From CAKZNE01 sp040222435 (GTDB lineage Bacteria; Bacteroidota; Bacteroidia; Flavobacteriales; Schleiferiaceae): DNA of 64,000 bases. The stretch is from positions 1,860,001 through 1,924,000 of the forward strand of contig OZ243107.1 of assembly GCA_965212245.1 (NCBI GenBank), given 5' to 3'. Shown piece after piece: positions 41,300-49,794 of the stretch. The notes beneath the pieces were generated by a model, which was not told the DNA's origin, ran no database searches, and saw only the letters and a list, made by a program, of their open reading frames with translations. A program made the translations under genes and the position numbers. Numbering within the stretch: the stretch's first letter is position 1; every line of letters starts with the position of its first letter.

Positions 41300-41859
41300 T
41301 ATATCGAATTAGTAAGAATAATAATGGCTGATAGCAACGTTATAAATCCGATGGAATTAGTGGCAATCTTCCAAGTGTTAAGTGCAAGTCCACGGGCGCT
41401 GAATATGCTAATGGGTTGCAAAGAATCAATATTTTTAACGTTGTTGAAGTGTAGGTGTTTAAAAACAACTGATAGTAGAAATAGAATAAAATGAACAGCT
41501 AGTATCACGGACCAAACATAAATCTCTCTATTAACATCACCTACGTTGAATCTAGAAATGAATGGAAATATGCCCTTATTATATATCCATAAACCTAGAG
41601 CTACAAAATCTAGCGAGATAGTTACGGTGGATAGTTCACTTCCCCAAATATTCAGGTTAGCCTTAGATATTTCGTAATCTCTAATTGTGTTCATCATTTG
41701 CTTGGTAGCGACTTCGTTTGAATGTCCAGATTTAAAGGTCTTTATAGCATTAGCAGCGAACCTGGAAAGTATTATTACATGGCTAGTGAGCCAATCTGCT
41801 AGAATTGTGATAAACGTAATTGACAAAGTGAGAGAAATAGAGAATATGAGATCGGTCAT
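41299..41859 (-). CDS. Four-helix membrane protein coupled to TIR protein, 186 aa
   Basis: Hydrophobic segments near 1-25, 75-100, 112-135 and 160-185 (IYVWSVILAVHFILFLLSVVF, IGFITLLSAIIILTNSI). A charged stretch rich in Asn/Lys (FKSGHSNEVATKQMMNTIRDYEI, written in parts) links the first two. No family recognised. It overlaps the TIR start by one base and would form a membrane partner or sensor. Confidence 0.6.
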   Translation of the reverse strand: MTDLIFSISLTLSITFITILADWLTSHVIILSRFAANAIKTFKSGHSNEVATKQMMNTIRDYEISKANLNIWGSELSTVTISLDFVALGLWIYNKGIFPFISRFNVGDVNREIYVWSVILAVHFILFLLSVVFKHLHFNNVKNIDSLQPISIFSARGLALNTWKIATNSIGFITLLSAIIILTNSI

Positions 41860-41870
41860 TACTGGCTAAC

Positions 41871-41901
41871 TAACGAAGTTTTGGAATCGCACTATTCGTT
41901 A
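41871..41901. promoter_or_regulatory. Inverted repeat upstream of the TIR pair
   Basis: TAACGAA (41871-41877) and TTCGTTA (41895-41901) are perfect complements 12-42 bp before the membrane-protein start on the minus strand, a plausible operator. Confidence 0.35.
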
Positions 41902-42056
41902 TCTGGGCAACTTAATAGAATAGAGCAATTTAATTAAATTATTGGATACTTTTACTCATTCACACTATTCCTCTGTTTTATCTTTTACAATTACGTGCTG
42001 TACGAATGGATCAAGAGTTTCCATTCCTGGTCGTAATATGGAGGATATTTTGTTAG

Positions 42057-42241
42057 GTAATAGAAGATCACACCAGCGTATACATGCACCACAAGTTTGC
42101 TCTCTTTGACGATGATTACCTTTTAACCGGCAGCTACAAAGGACCCGCTCCGCTGCGGATCATAATTATGAGAATGTCATTGTGCTACAGGACACGAAAA
42201 CTTTTAAGGCATATGAGGGGGAGTTGGGGAAGATAGAGTAG
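42057..42241 (+). pseudogene. Decayed phospholipase D-like nuclease C-terminus
   Basis: The plus strand encodes VYMHHKFALFDDDYLLTGSY, an HKD motif (HxKxxxxD) plus TGSY, then after a frame shift NYENVIVLQDTKTF and AYEGELGKIE-stop. Both pieces match the C-terminal half of PLD-family nucleases. A GC-rich palindromic insertion (CCGCTCCGCTGCGG) and an in-frame stop upstream (42054) break the gene, so it cannot make the enzyme. Confidence 0.75.
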
Positions 42242-42265
42242 TGTATCCATATTGAGAATATGGTA

Positions 42266-42356
42266 CGAGCATAGATGCTCGCACCAGCGAGGGGGTGGGC
42301 TAAAAGGTATTGGGTGCTGCGCGGCAGAGTGCGGCACGAGCATTTATGCTAGTGCC
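42266..42356. repeat. Two REP-like palindromes
   Basis: CGAGCATagATGCTCG (42266-42281) matches the 28836 copy in all stem bases. GGCACGAGCATttATGCTAGTGCC (42333-42356) is a longer, partly mispaired relative. The second lies 14 bp after the stop of the zinc-finger gene. Confidence 0.6.
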
Positions 42357-42370
42357 AAAATTTGTCGGGC

Positions 42371-42538
42371 TTACGCACGAACACTACCAGTTCCGCCACA
42401 TTTTCCACATGTCACATCGCGTTTTCTTTTCTCGACACCACCGGGTATGGATGGAATGTCTTCAAAATATACCTCCTCAACCCTACCAGATCCGTTGCAG
42501 TTACTGCAAACTTTTGTGTTGTTAGAACTTCCAAACAT
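42371..42538 (-). CDS. DnaJ-type zinc-finger protein, 55 aa
   Basis: The short frame MFGSSNNTKVCSNCNGSGRV ... DVTCGKCGGTGSVRA carries two CxxCxGxG motifs (Cys11/Cys14 and Cys44/Cys47), one four-Cys zinc-binding unit of the DnaJ central domain, with no J-domain. A stop and REP-like hairpin follow. Free zinc-knuckle proteins of this sort sit in accessory regions; here next to the TRADD-N-associated-like membrane protein, 81 bp downstream of it. The unbroken motif spacing supports a real gene. Confidence 0.7.
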   Translation of the reverse strand: MFGSSNNTKVCSNCNGSGRVEEVYFEDIPSIPGGVEKRKRDVTCGKCGGTGSVRA

Positions 42539-42619
42539 TTTCAAATTGATTCAATAGATTATTCATTAAATCCAGCTATATTTTCAATGTTCTATATAAA
42601 ATATTGGAAAATTTAAATG

Positions 42620-43549
42620 TCATTGATTTTGTTTTTTTATGTTGGATATGGATGAGATTAGATTATCTAACGCTTGATTCTTTCGATGCTCATCTGAAAT
42701 TCTTAGTATTATGGCGTATTGGACTTTAATAGTATTGAGCATAAAAAGGTCATTGTTTATAGAGTCCATTCGATCATTAGTTTCTTTATAGAACTTTAGG
42801 ATATTCCTACCAATCAGGGTTGTCATAGCTCCAACTCCTGACGTTAGGGATCCGCTTGTGAGCTTATTTTTGAACAATAAGAGAATGCCTGAAAATACAA
42901 TGACAGCCCCAGAAATTATGAGTGCGATGGACAAGTTGTATGTGCCTTTCGCTTGTCGTTCTCGTTCTAATCGTACGTAGCTTAAGGTCTGATAAACATC
43001 TTCAATAATAAGATATATCTCATCTTTAGAATTAGTTGAAGGCTGATTGAGTTTATCAATTTTGCTTCCTTGGGGTTTTAAGGTTTTAAAGGAGATAATG
43101 AATTTTGAAGCTTGTATAATTATGTAGTTAATTAGTATTAAAGTGATGATGATGCCCAGAGTCAACGTTATACTTTCCCAAAAATTTATTTTTAAAGAGT
43201 ATCTTATTGGAATACTTAGTCCTATCAATGCTATTATTATGGCTATTAATAGAATAATTGAGCTTCCACCGGCACATCCAACTTTTCTTTGAGCGACTTT
43301 TCGGGCCTTCTGATATTTCCCATTGAATTTTTTGGAATAGGCAATTTCTTTGTGACTTTTTTTTGAATACCACTCTCGCTCCCTACCTTCCTTATGGCCT
43401 ATATACCTATTATCATGATATATAAAACCTTCAGTTTTTGATTTAGTATCAGAAATACTTAGCTCTTTGTTGGATTCTTTTAAAATAATACGAGAAGTAG
43501 GTTCTAGGTTTTTTTGAATCTCTGCAAGTAAATTTTTATAAATGTCCAT
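42620..43549 (-). CDS. Membrane protein, TRADD-N-associated 2-TM-like, 309 aa
   Basis: Two hydrophobic pairs: residues 92-146 and 213-236 plus a nearby segment (LSIALIISGAVIVFSGILLL). The segment around GVGAMTTLIGRNILKFYKETN resembles the 2-TM domain attached to bacterial TRADD-N modules in NTPase-controlled conflict systems. The N-terminal region is basic and soluble. It is a likely membrane effector of a defence or programmed cell-death type; the match is by pattern and needs profile confirmation. It is AT-rich like its neighbours. Confidence 0.5.
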   Translation of the reverse strand: MDIYKNLLAEIQKNLEPTSRIILKESNKELSISDTKSKTEGFIYHDNRYIGHKEGREREWYSKKSHKEIAYSKKFNGKYQKARKVAQRKVGCAGGSSIILLIAIIIALIGLSIPIRYSLKINFWESITLTLGIIITLILINYIIIQASKFIISFKTLKPQGSKIDKLNQPSTNSKDEIYLIIEDVYQTLSYVRLERERQAKGTYNLSIALIISGAVIVFSGILLLFKNKLTSGSLTSGVGAMTTLIGRNILKFYKETNDRMDSINNDLFMLNTIKVQYAIILRISDEHRKNQALDNLISSISNIKKQNQ

Positions 43550-43596
43550 TTCAGTCTTGATTGAAGGCCAGCCACTTGATCGTAATTAAGTGGATC

Positions 43597-43966
43597 TGTA
43601 AACTCCCCCATTAGTGTTACCAGTTAAAAATAGAGTAATTAACTTTAACAGGTATGCGAAAATCAAGATTCAGTGAAAGCCAGATTCCGGGTATTTTAAA
43701 GGCCCAGGAACAGGGAAAGCGTGTATCAGAGCTTTGCCGCGAACACGGTATCAGCCAGGCCACCTTTTATAAGTGGAAGAGTAAATACTCCGGTATGGAA
43801 GCCTCCGATATTAAGCGGATCAAGGAATTGGAGGCCGAGAATGCCAAACTCAAACGCATGTATGCCGATCGAAGCATAGAGTTGGAAGCTTTAAAGGATG
43901 TACTGTCAAAAAAGTGGTGAAGCCTACAGCCAGACAAATGGCCGTTAAGCATGTGATCAAAGTTCA
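43597..43966 (+). mobile_element. IS3-family insertion sequence remnant
   Basis: TGTAAACTCCCCCATTAGTG at 43597 looks like an IS left end. It contains orfA (43654-43920) and the first 17 or so codons of orfB (VKPTARQMAVKHVIKVH) directly after, the usual IS3 overlap. orfB is then lost where a GTAGTT hairpin begins (43979). No right end is seen. Confidence 0.7.
43654..43920 (+). CDS. IS3-family transposase OrfA, 88 aa
   Basis: HTH_Tnp_1-type start MRKSRFSESQIPGILKAQEQ, HGISQATFYKWKSKY and a leucine-zipper tail (IKRIKELEAENAKLKRMYAD). This is full length for OrfA. Without OrfB it cannot transpose the element, though it could still bind DNA. Confidence 0.85.
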   Translation: MRKSRFSESQIPGILKAQEQGKRVSELCREHGISQATFYKWKSKYSGMEASDIKRIKELEAENAKLKRMYADRSIELEALKDVLSKKW

Positions 43967-43978
43967 CTGCCCCCCCCT

Positions 43979-44001
43979 CGGTGTAGTTTGCAACTACACC
44001 G
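43979..44001. repeat. REP-like hairpin CGGTGTAGTT-TGC-AACTACACCG
   Basis: Ten-base perfect stem. It is a compensated variant of 27892-27914 (AGGCGTAGTT-GCA-AACTACGCCT): changed stem positions are changed on both arms, so the hairpin shape is maintained. It interrupts the IS3 remnant. Confidence 0.6.
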
Positions 44002-44092
44002 CTATATACTCGCTCTTGCCAGATTTTATACGTAAAGCCAAAACGACTATCCAAAATGGCGATGGTCCGCGAATGAACTACGCACTTCACCA

Positions 44093-44127
44093 CTTATTTA
44101 AGGAAATGGCCCTTTTTCTTAAATAAG
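44093..44127 (+). terminator. AT-rich hairpin, terminator-like
   Basis: CTTATTTAAG (44093-44102) and CTTAAATAAG (44118-44127) pair perfectly around a T-rich loop. It separates the IS remnant from the helicase gene. A long T-run after the stem is absent, so strength is doubtful. Confidence 0.4.
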
Positions 44128-44227
44128 GCTACCTTTATTTAAGTATATACTTGAATTTCTTAAATAGCAGTATTTGAAATTGTTTTGAGCGTATAATGGA
44201 TTCTTAATAATCCCTCATCTTTACCCC

Positions 44228-46957
44228 GTGAAAACCTCTGACCTTAAAAAACGCCTGGCCTACCTACACGCCTGTTATGTGGCCGATAATAGGGAGCTAA
44301 GCCTTACCGATTTCCTGAATAAGCGCAAAGTAGAGCATCCCTACTTGGTGGAGGGCAAAGAAGAACTCATCAACGATTTTTCACCCAAAATAGCCCTGCC
44401 GGAGGAGTATGCCGAAGAGGTATCCAAAATGGCGCGCCTCTACCAAAAGGAAAAGGAACTGCTATACGGATCGCTATTCCTGTTGGGAACCGACAAGGCC
44501 TGGGGTAAACCTAAAAAGGTGTGTGCCCCCTTACTGTTATTCCCGGCTGAGATCCGAAAGGGAGGGGAGTATTATTTTGTGTATATAGACCGTGAGAACG
44601 TCCGTTTGAACAGCAGTGCCCTACGCTTGCTGGCCCAGGCAGAAGAGGGCGTGTCTGCCGAAATGGATATTATGCGGAAGATGCCGGAGTTTCCCTTTGG
44701 TTATGGTCAGGTGGGAAAGCTAAGCCGGCTTTTGAAGAAACATTATCCACAACTGGATGCAGAGGCCTTGCTAATGTATCCGGAGTTGTGGAATGAAAAG
44801 AAGCTCAAGCGGCAATTGCAACCCAAACAAAGAGCGGCCCTGGAATTTTTTAAACTGGTGCCGGCCTCAGGCCTGGGCATGATCGCCCGTTCTTCTGATA
44901 CCTATGGTATACTTTCCGAGCTGGAGGAACTGGAGAAAAAGCGCAGCTTTTCCGCTCCCCTGAAAGCCGTATTCGGAGAAGAGTCGGAGCGCAGGCCGCG
45001 CAATACCATTCCCCCGGCTTTACCCACGGTACTCAACGAAAGCCAGAAGCGGGCCGTGATCAATGCCCGCAACGAAACCCTTTCGCTGGTAGTTGGTCCG
45101 CCCGGAACGGGAAAGTCCTATACCATAGCCTGTATGGCCTTGGATCACCTGATGCGGGGTCAATCGGTGTTGATCACCTCCAAACAGGATGAAGCGGTGG
45201 ATGTAGTGGCGCAAAAGATCACGCAATTGCTGCAGAGCGATGAAGTGCTGATCAGGGGTGGAGCGAAGAGTAATCTGTTTAAGATCCGTAAGCAAGTGCG
45301 GAAATTATTAAGTAGTAAAACTCCGCGAACCGGAACTATGGAAAGCAGCCTTCGGGACAGCTTTAATAATCACAATTTGAGGGTTTACCAGACGGAGGAA
45401 AAGTTACATAAGCGTCTGGAGCAAGAAATGGAATGGTCGGAGCACCTGCTGGGGCAAACGCTGAGTTCCAGATTAAGGGCGGGTATTCTTAAAACGTTTC
45501 ATTCCTGGTACAAACCGCACTGGAAATTACTGGCAGAACTGGAAGAACTTCTGGAAAAACAGACCGCCAAAAGCCGGGAAGTCATTTTCGCCAATTACAA
45601 CGATGGTATTTACAAGCTGCTGCGAAAGAACCGCAGGATGCTGGAAAGGCTTTACCAGGGTTTGCGCTCTTACGTGAGTTCCGAACGGGATACCATTTTC
45701 AAAGACCTGGACTACCAGGTGTTCTTAAAGGCCTTTCCCATTTGGCTTTGCAAACTGTCTGATTTATACCGCATTCTGCCACAGGACAAAGAACTCTTTG
45801 ACCTGGTGATTATTGATGAGGCCAGCCAGTGCGATATGGCTACCAGCATGGCGGCCCTGCAAAGGGCGAAACGGGTGGTGGTATGTGGTGATCCCAACCA
45901 GTTGCGGCATATGTCGTTTCTCTCCAAACCCAAAATGATACAGCAACTGGAAAAATGCGGGTTGAATGAAGATATGCTGGGCGATCTCAATTTCCGGGAG
46001 ATGAGTTTTCTGGATCTGGTGAGCCGAGAACTGGAAAGTCAGGAGCAAGTGTCCTTTTTGGAGGAACATTACCGCTCTGTACCCGAGATCATCCGTTTTT
46101 CCAATCAGGAGTTCTACAGTAACTCACTACGGATCATGAACCAAAGGCCCATACCTTCCGAAGGGTTAGGGCATTTTGAAATAGACATAAAGGGAAACCG
46201 TCAGGCGGAAGGTTATAATGAGGTGGAAGGGCGTGAGATTTTAAGGAGGGTGGAGGAGATCATCCATGATGAAAAAGACCTGGAACCACATCTTAAAAGC
46301 AGTATTGGCATACTCTCACCGCTGCGGGATCAGGTGGATTATATATCCAAAGAATTAAGTACACGGTTCAGTATCGACTGGATCAACGCTCACCGTATTT
46401 CGGTGGGTACCGCCTACGCTTTCCAGGGCGAAGAAAGGGATGTGATGTTCCTGTCTTTTGCGGTGGACCCCCAAAGTCACCATTCGGCTTATGTGCATAT
46501 CAATAAACCGGATGTGTTTAACGTGTCCATTACCCGCGCTAAAGGGCGGCAGTATGTGGTGCACTCGGTAGACACCACAACCCTTTCCACCGATTATTAT
46601 TTACGGATGTACCTGGAAGACGTGCGGAAAGGAGCGATGCATGCGAATACGGAAACCGAGCACAGTCATGATGAATTTATGCGTGAGGTACAGTCTTTTT
46701 TAAAGGCCAACGACTTGAATTACTGGACTTATTTTTCTATAGCCGGGGTGCCCCTGGACTTGCTGGTAAAAACTAAAGACGGAATTAAGGGAATAGACCT
46801 GATTGGTTATCCGGGCAAGTACGAGGATGCGCTTTCGGTAGAGCGCTTTAAGATATTGGGGCGGGCGGGTGTACCGGTCTTTCCCTTGCCCTATTCGTTC
46901 TGGCTACTGCAGAACGTGGAGAGTAAGAAGGAGCTTTTACACTTTATGGGAAATTGA
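44228..46957 (+). CDS. SF1 DNA2-like helicase with C-terminal nuclease-like extension, 909 aa
   Basis: Starts at GTG (44228). Walker A GPPGTGKS near residue 291, Walker B VIIDEASQ near 530, VVCGDPNQLRH, HYRSVPEI and the late VGTAYAFQGEERDVMF / NVSITRAK identify an SF1/DNA2-type helicase (AAA_11/AAA_12). The first 270 residues are helical and unfamiliar. After the helicase core the last 90 residues (VPLDLLVKTKDGIKGIDLIG, ERFKILGRAGVPVFPL) read like a PD-(D/E)XK or DUF559-type endonuclease end, with Asp and Lys but no sure catalytic set. A stand-alone helicase-nuclease with defence function is conceivable. Confidence 0.8.
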   Translation: MKTSDLKKRLAYLHACYVADNRELSLTDFLNKRKVEHPYLVEGKEELINDFSPKIALPEEYAEEVSKMARLYQKEKELLYGSLFLLGTDKAWGKPKKVCAPLLLFPAEIRKGGEYYFVYIDRENVRLNSSALRLLAQAEEGVSAEMDIMRKMPEFPFGYGQVGKLSRLLKKHYPQLDAEALLMYPELWNEKKLKRQLQPKQRAALEFFKLVPASGLGMIARSSDTYGILSELEELEKKRSFSAPLKAVFGEESERRPRNTIPPALPTVLNESQKRAVINARNETLSLVVGPPGTGKSYTIACMALDHLMRGQSVLITSKQDEAVDVVAQKITQLLQSDEVLIRGGAKSNLFKIRKQVRKLLSSKTPRTGTMESSLRDSFNNHNLRVYQTEEKLHKRLEQEMEWSEHLLGQTLSSRLRAGILKTFHSWYKPHWKLLAELEELLEKQTAKSREVIFANYNDGIYKLLRKNRRMLERLYQGLRSYVSSERDTIFKDLDYQVFLKAFPIWLCKLSDLYRILPQDKELFDLVIIDEASQCDMATSMAALQRAKRVVVCGDPNQLRHMSFLSKPKMIQQLEKCGLNEDMLGDLNFREMSFLDLVSRELESQEQVSFLEEHYRSVPEIIRFSNQEFYSNSLRIMNQRPIPSEGLGHFEIDIKGNRQAEGYNEVEGREILRRVEEIIHDEKDLEPHLKSSIGILSPLRDQVDYISKELSTRFSIDWINAHRISVGTAYAFQGEERDVMFLSFAVDPQSHHSAYVHINKPDVFNVSITRAKGRQYVVHSVDTTTLSTDYYLRMYLEDVRKGAMHANTETEHSHDEFMREVQSFLKANDLNYWTYFSIAGVPLDLLVKTKDGIKGIDLIGYPGKYEDALSVERFKILGRAGVPVFPLPYSFWLLQNVESKKELLHFMGN

Positions 46958-47001
46958 GATTTTGTTTTTGCAAGTGAATTCTCTCTATGGGTATTTATCT
47001 A

Positions 47002-47027
47002 CAAACCCAGCCAACAGGCCGGGTTTG
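47002..47027. terminator. Hairpin between convergent genes
   Basis: CAAACCC (47002-47008) and GGGTTTG (47021-47027), with GCC/GGC inside, pair between the helicase stop (46957) and the T9SS protein stop (47054). Confidence 0.6.
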
Positions 47028-47053
47028 GTTATGGAAATGGGTTAGTGTCCAAC

Positions 47054-48037
47054 TTATTTCAATTTCTGGAATATCTGACGGCCAATTTCATCATCGCTGC
47101 TCATTTGCACGCAGATGTACTGCCCGGGCGGGAGGTCTTTGATGCTTACCGTTACGCTTTTTTCGTGTTCTCCAACGGAAACCCTATGCAGCAACTGACC
47201 CTGTACGTTGTAAATACACAAGGAGGTATTCAATCCGCTGGTTTCTTCAAACTCTACCGTTATTTCATTTTCGGCCGGGTTGGGGTAAATTTCCAGGCCG
47301 CTGAATGATCCGGTGAGTGCAGTACCACCTATATTGCCCACAACTTTAGCTAAAATGGAAGGGCCTTCATTATCACAGGTAGGCTCACATTCCGGTTCGG
47401 GCTGATCGGGATCTACCGGTATAAGATAAAGGTCGTCCATGCAGTACCATTTTATAAAATCAGGTAGTTCCGGTACTTCACCATCACACCCTGTCGAACT
47501 TATTACATCCTGCATTACAAGGCCTGTACCGTCTGGTGTCAATTGTACCTTACAGCAGGAGTTCGAGTCACACTTAATCCGGGCAGTCCATTCAATATCA
47601 CCGGGGTTAGGGATCTCGCGAGGGTCAATAGCACAATCCATCCAATCCTGGGGTGGGTCTATCTTGATATTTGCATAACAGGCTCCCTCACGGGACAAGG
47701 TAATGGGACCGAGATGATTGGCAAGAGCCCTGCGCCCTGCCCTGGTACTGTAGTAACAATCACCAAAATTATTCAGATTGCAACCGGATGACTCAGGCCA
47801 GTAGAAAAGGCTGCCGATGTCCACCTGCGTTTCTCCGTAACAGTCACGGGTGCGGTACTGATATACAAAGGTGTATGTGCATCCGGATGGTTTGTTGAGA
47901 ATGGTTTCCCCCGTTAATTCCAGGGTTTGCCAGGGTCCCCAGGGAACGCTGCACGTATCACAATTGGCATTGGCCTCCAGCGCCAGTCCCAAACACAGGA
48001 CAATGGTCAACATAGAAGTATAGAGTTTTAATTTCAT
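47054..48037 (-). CDS. Secreted protein with T9SS type A sorting domain, 327 aa
   Basis: Signal peptide 1-25 (ending EANAN). The mature body has many Cys pairs (CDTC, CTYT, CYGE, CNLN, CDSNSCC) and no family I know. The C-terminal 90 residues form the Por/type A sorting domain: LEIYPNPAENEITVEFEE, IYNVQGQLL, DLPPGQYICVQM. The protein should be exported across the outer membrane by the type IX system and anchored or released. Confidence 0.82.
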   Translation of the reverse strand: MKLKLYTSMLTIVLCLGLALEANANCDTCSVPWGPWQTLELTGETILNKPSGCTYTFVYQYRTRDCYGETQVDIGSLFYWPESSGCNLNNFGDCYYSTRAGRRALANHLGPITLSREGACYANIKIDPPQDWMDCAIDPREIPNPGDIEWTARIKCDSNSCCKVQLTPDGTGLVMQDVISSTGCDGEVPELPDFIKWYCMDDLYLIPVDPDQPEPECEPTCDNEGPSILAKVVGNIGGTALTGSFSGLEIYPNPAENEITVEFEETSGLNTSLCIYNVQGQLLHRVSVGEHEKSVTVSIKDLPPGQYICVQMSSDDEIGRQIFQKLK

Positions 48038-48204
48038 GATGTAAAAAGTTTAAATGATTCCTACTCGTATAGCTTTTCGGTTTACGCTGACACTAATGTA
48101 GGGGCAGGGGTAAGGGGAGGGAACAGCCAATTTGAATCTGGTTGTGCGGATTTTGATATCGTGGTGATTTCCTGTAAAAGTGGGTGAGAACAGGAAACCT
48201 TAAA

Positions 48205-48248
48205 TCAAAAAAAGCTCATAGGTCTTACAAAAACCTATGAGCTTTTAA
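48205..48248 (-). terminator. Rho-independent terminator
   Basis: AAAGCTCATAGGT and ACCTATGAGCTTTT form a 13-bp stem; the minus strand continues with TTTTTGATTT. It lies 20 bp after the stop of the lipoprotein gene at 48268. Confidence 0.8.
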
Positions 48249-48267
48249 TTGAAAAGGCCTGGAGCTA

Positions 48268-49638
48268 TTAAAAAGGTTTAGCCTCCAGTGTTACAGTAAT
48301 TTCTCCGTTGCTCAGGGTCATTTGTTTGCCTGGATCATTCAATATTTCCGAAGCATTAATGATGTAGGCAGGGTCACTACTGGATATAGTCATGCTGGTG
48401 CCGGTATAGCCGGGCCGGGTAATACTACCTTTGCTAACGATAGCCACTTTATTTCTCTGGGTTTGAAAATAGTACTCAAATGGAGTTGGATCTGATGGGG
48501 TGGGTTGTAAACCTGTAATTTCAACGGAAACGTCATCTGCCCCTATATCGATTGATCTATCCAATTCATAAATAGCAATGAAAAGGGATAATCCTTCGTG
48601 GAATTTCTCAGTAACCAAACGATTAACGGTGTGTGTAGTAACTGAGTTTTTCCGGGTACCGGATTTATTAACACGGCCTACCTGATCTCGCTTAAGCGTA
48701 ATAAGTTCATTACCAGAAATATGGATTCCCATTCTCTGGTAGTCATCCCATACCTCATTAGTATTATGATCAAATACTAGGTAGTGGTAAAACATTTCAT
48801 ATTTGCCAGAGATCCATTTCTCCATATAAGGACTGGTGTCGTCTATGGTGATGTCATTGATGTACAGCCTGTAATTGGTCACAACATGTCCGGTGGGGTT
48901 AGTAGTGGTAACCGAGTCGCAATCGGAGCAATTGAATTCATCTTCGCCACACTGAGGCTCACAGATACCGTTTCCATTGCAGATCTCGGTTTCACTGCAA
49001 AGTTCTTTCGGGTCTTTGTCAACGGTGGCGTACTGGTCATAATTAACTATCCATATGTAATAAAGGTGTGTAGGAGGGTCCTCGTAATCAATTAGCATGC
49101 TATCCACATCTCCCGAACTATCGAGAAAATATGCTGTAGCGGAATCTTTTTGTATTTCTTTAATCCGGTGAGGTACAATTATATGCTGAAGATTCACATC
49201 CACGGTATGCACATCCGGTATTTCAACATAGGTAGTAAAACTTTTGGCTGAACTATACCATAAATTGCAGGTAAAGCCGAAGAGGCCATTTGCATCATAA
49301 TCATTGGGATTAAAGTTTGCGTTAATGCTGTCTTCGTGAGCAAGAGCAAATGGATAACTCAGATCGATATTAGCCTGGTCATCGATAATCTGGACAGGTG
49401 TTTTCTCAACCGGTGTGGATGCAGCCTGTATATGTACCATATTGGAAAACCCGCCTAATTTCGTGTTGAATAGCAGTCCCTTTGCGATCCATGAGATATG
49501 GCGATCCACTTCTGTCTTTGTGTTTAAAGTTAGTTTTTTACCAGGTGGGAAGTTGGTGGTGGTGGGGCTATGCTCTTCTTTTTGGCAGGATACTAAAGCA
49601 ATCCCGGCCAGCAGAAGGTAAAATGGAATCTTTTTCAT
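48268..49638 (-). CDS. Lipoprotein with Cys-rich EGF-like segment, 456 aa
   Basis: The start at 49638 (MKKIPFYLLLAGIALVSCQK) gives the lipobox LVSC at residue 18; a nine-codon extension is unlikely. The middle contains a compact Cys cluster (ETEICNGNGICEPQC, CSDCDS) like Notch/EGF stalk modules. The rest is beta-rich (SIDIGADDVSVEITGL). No catalytic motif. It is probably a surface lipoprotein of the outer membrane. Read alone. Confidence 0.7.
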   Translation of the reverse strand: MKKIPFYLLLAGIALVSCQKEEHSPTTTNFPPGKKLTLNTKTEVDRHISWIAKGLLFNTKLGGFSNMVHIQAASTPVEKTPVQIIDDQANIDLSYPFALAHEDSINANFNPNDYDANGLFGFTCNLWYSSAKSFTTYVEIPDVHTVDVNLQHIIVPHRIKEIQKDSATAYFLDSSGDVDSMLIDYEDPPTHLYYIWIVNYDQYATVDKDPKELCSETEICNGNGICEPQCGEDEFNCSDCDSVTTTNPTGHVVTNYRLYINDITIDDTSPYMEKWISGKYEMFYHYLVFDHNTNEVWDDYQRMGIHISGNELITLKRDQVGRVNKSGTRKNSVTTHTVNRLVTEKFHEGLSLFIAIYELDRSIDIGADDVSVEITGLQPTPSDPTPFEYYFQTQRNKVAIVSKGSITRPGYTGTSMTISSSDPAYIINASEILNDPGKQMTLSNGEITVTLEAKPF

Positions 49639-49794
49639 AAGACTAATAATTTGATTTAGAAGCAAGTTGTTATGAAATACCAGAGATATCTATAGGGCCT
49701 TTGAAGGTGGGAGAGATGGCTTTGAAATTGGTCAGTAAAAAAGGATAACCGGTACGGTGCCTTAGGTGAAAGCCTTAACTTTAGCAGCGACTGT

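Noticed and set aside
43914..44126. ORF after IS3 OrfA
   Set aside because: It begins as orfB but runs into a REP-like hairpin and unrelated sequence, so it is a broken fragment.
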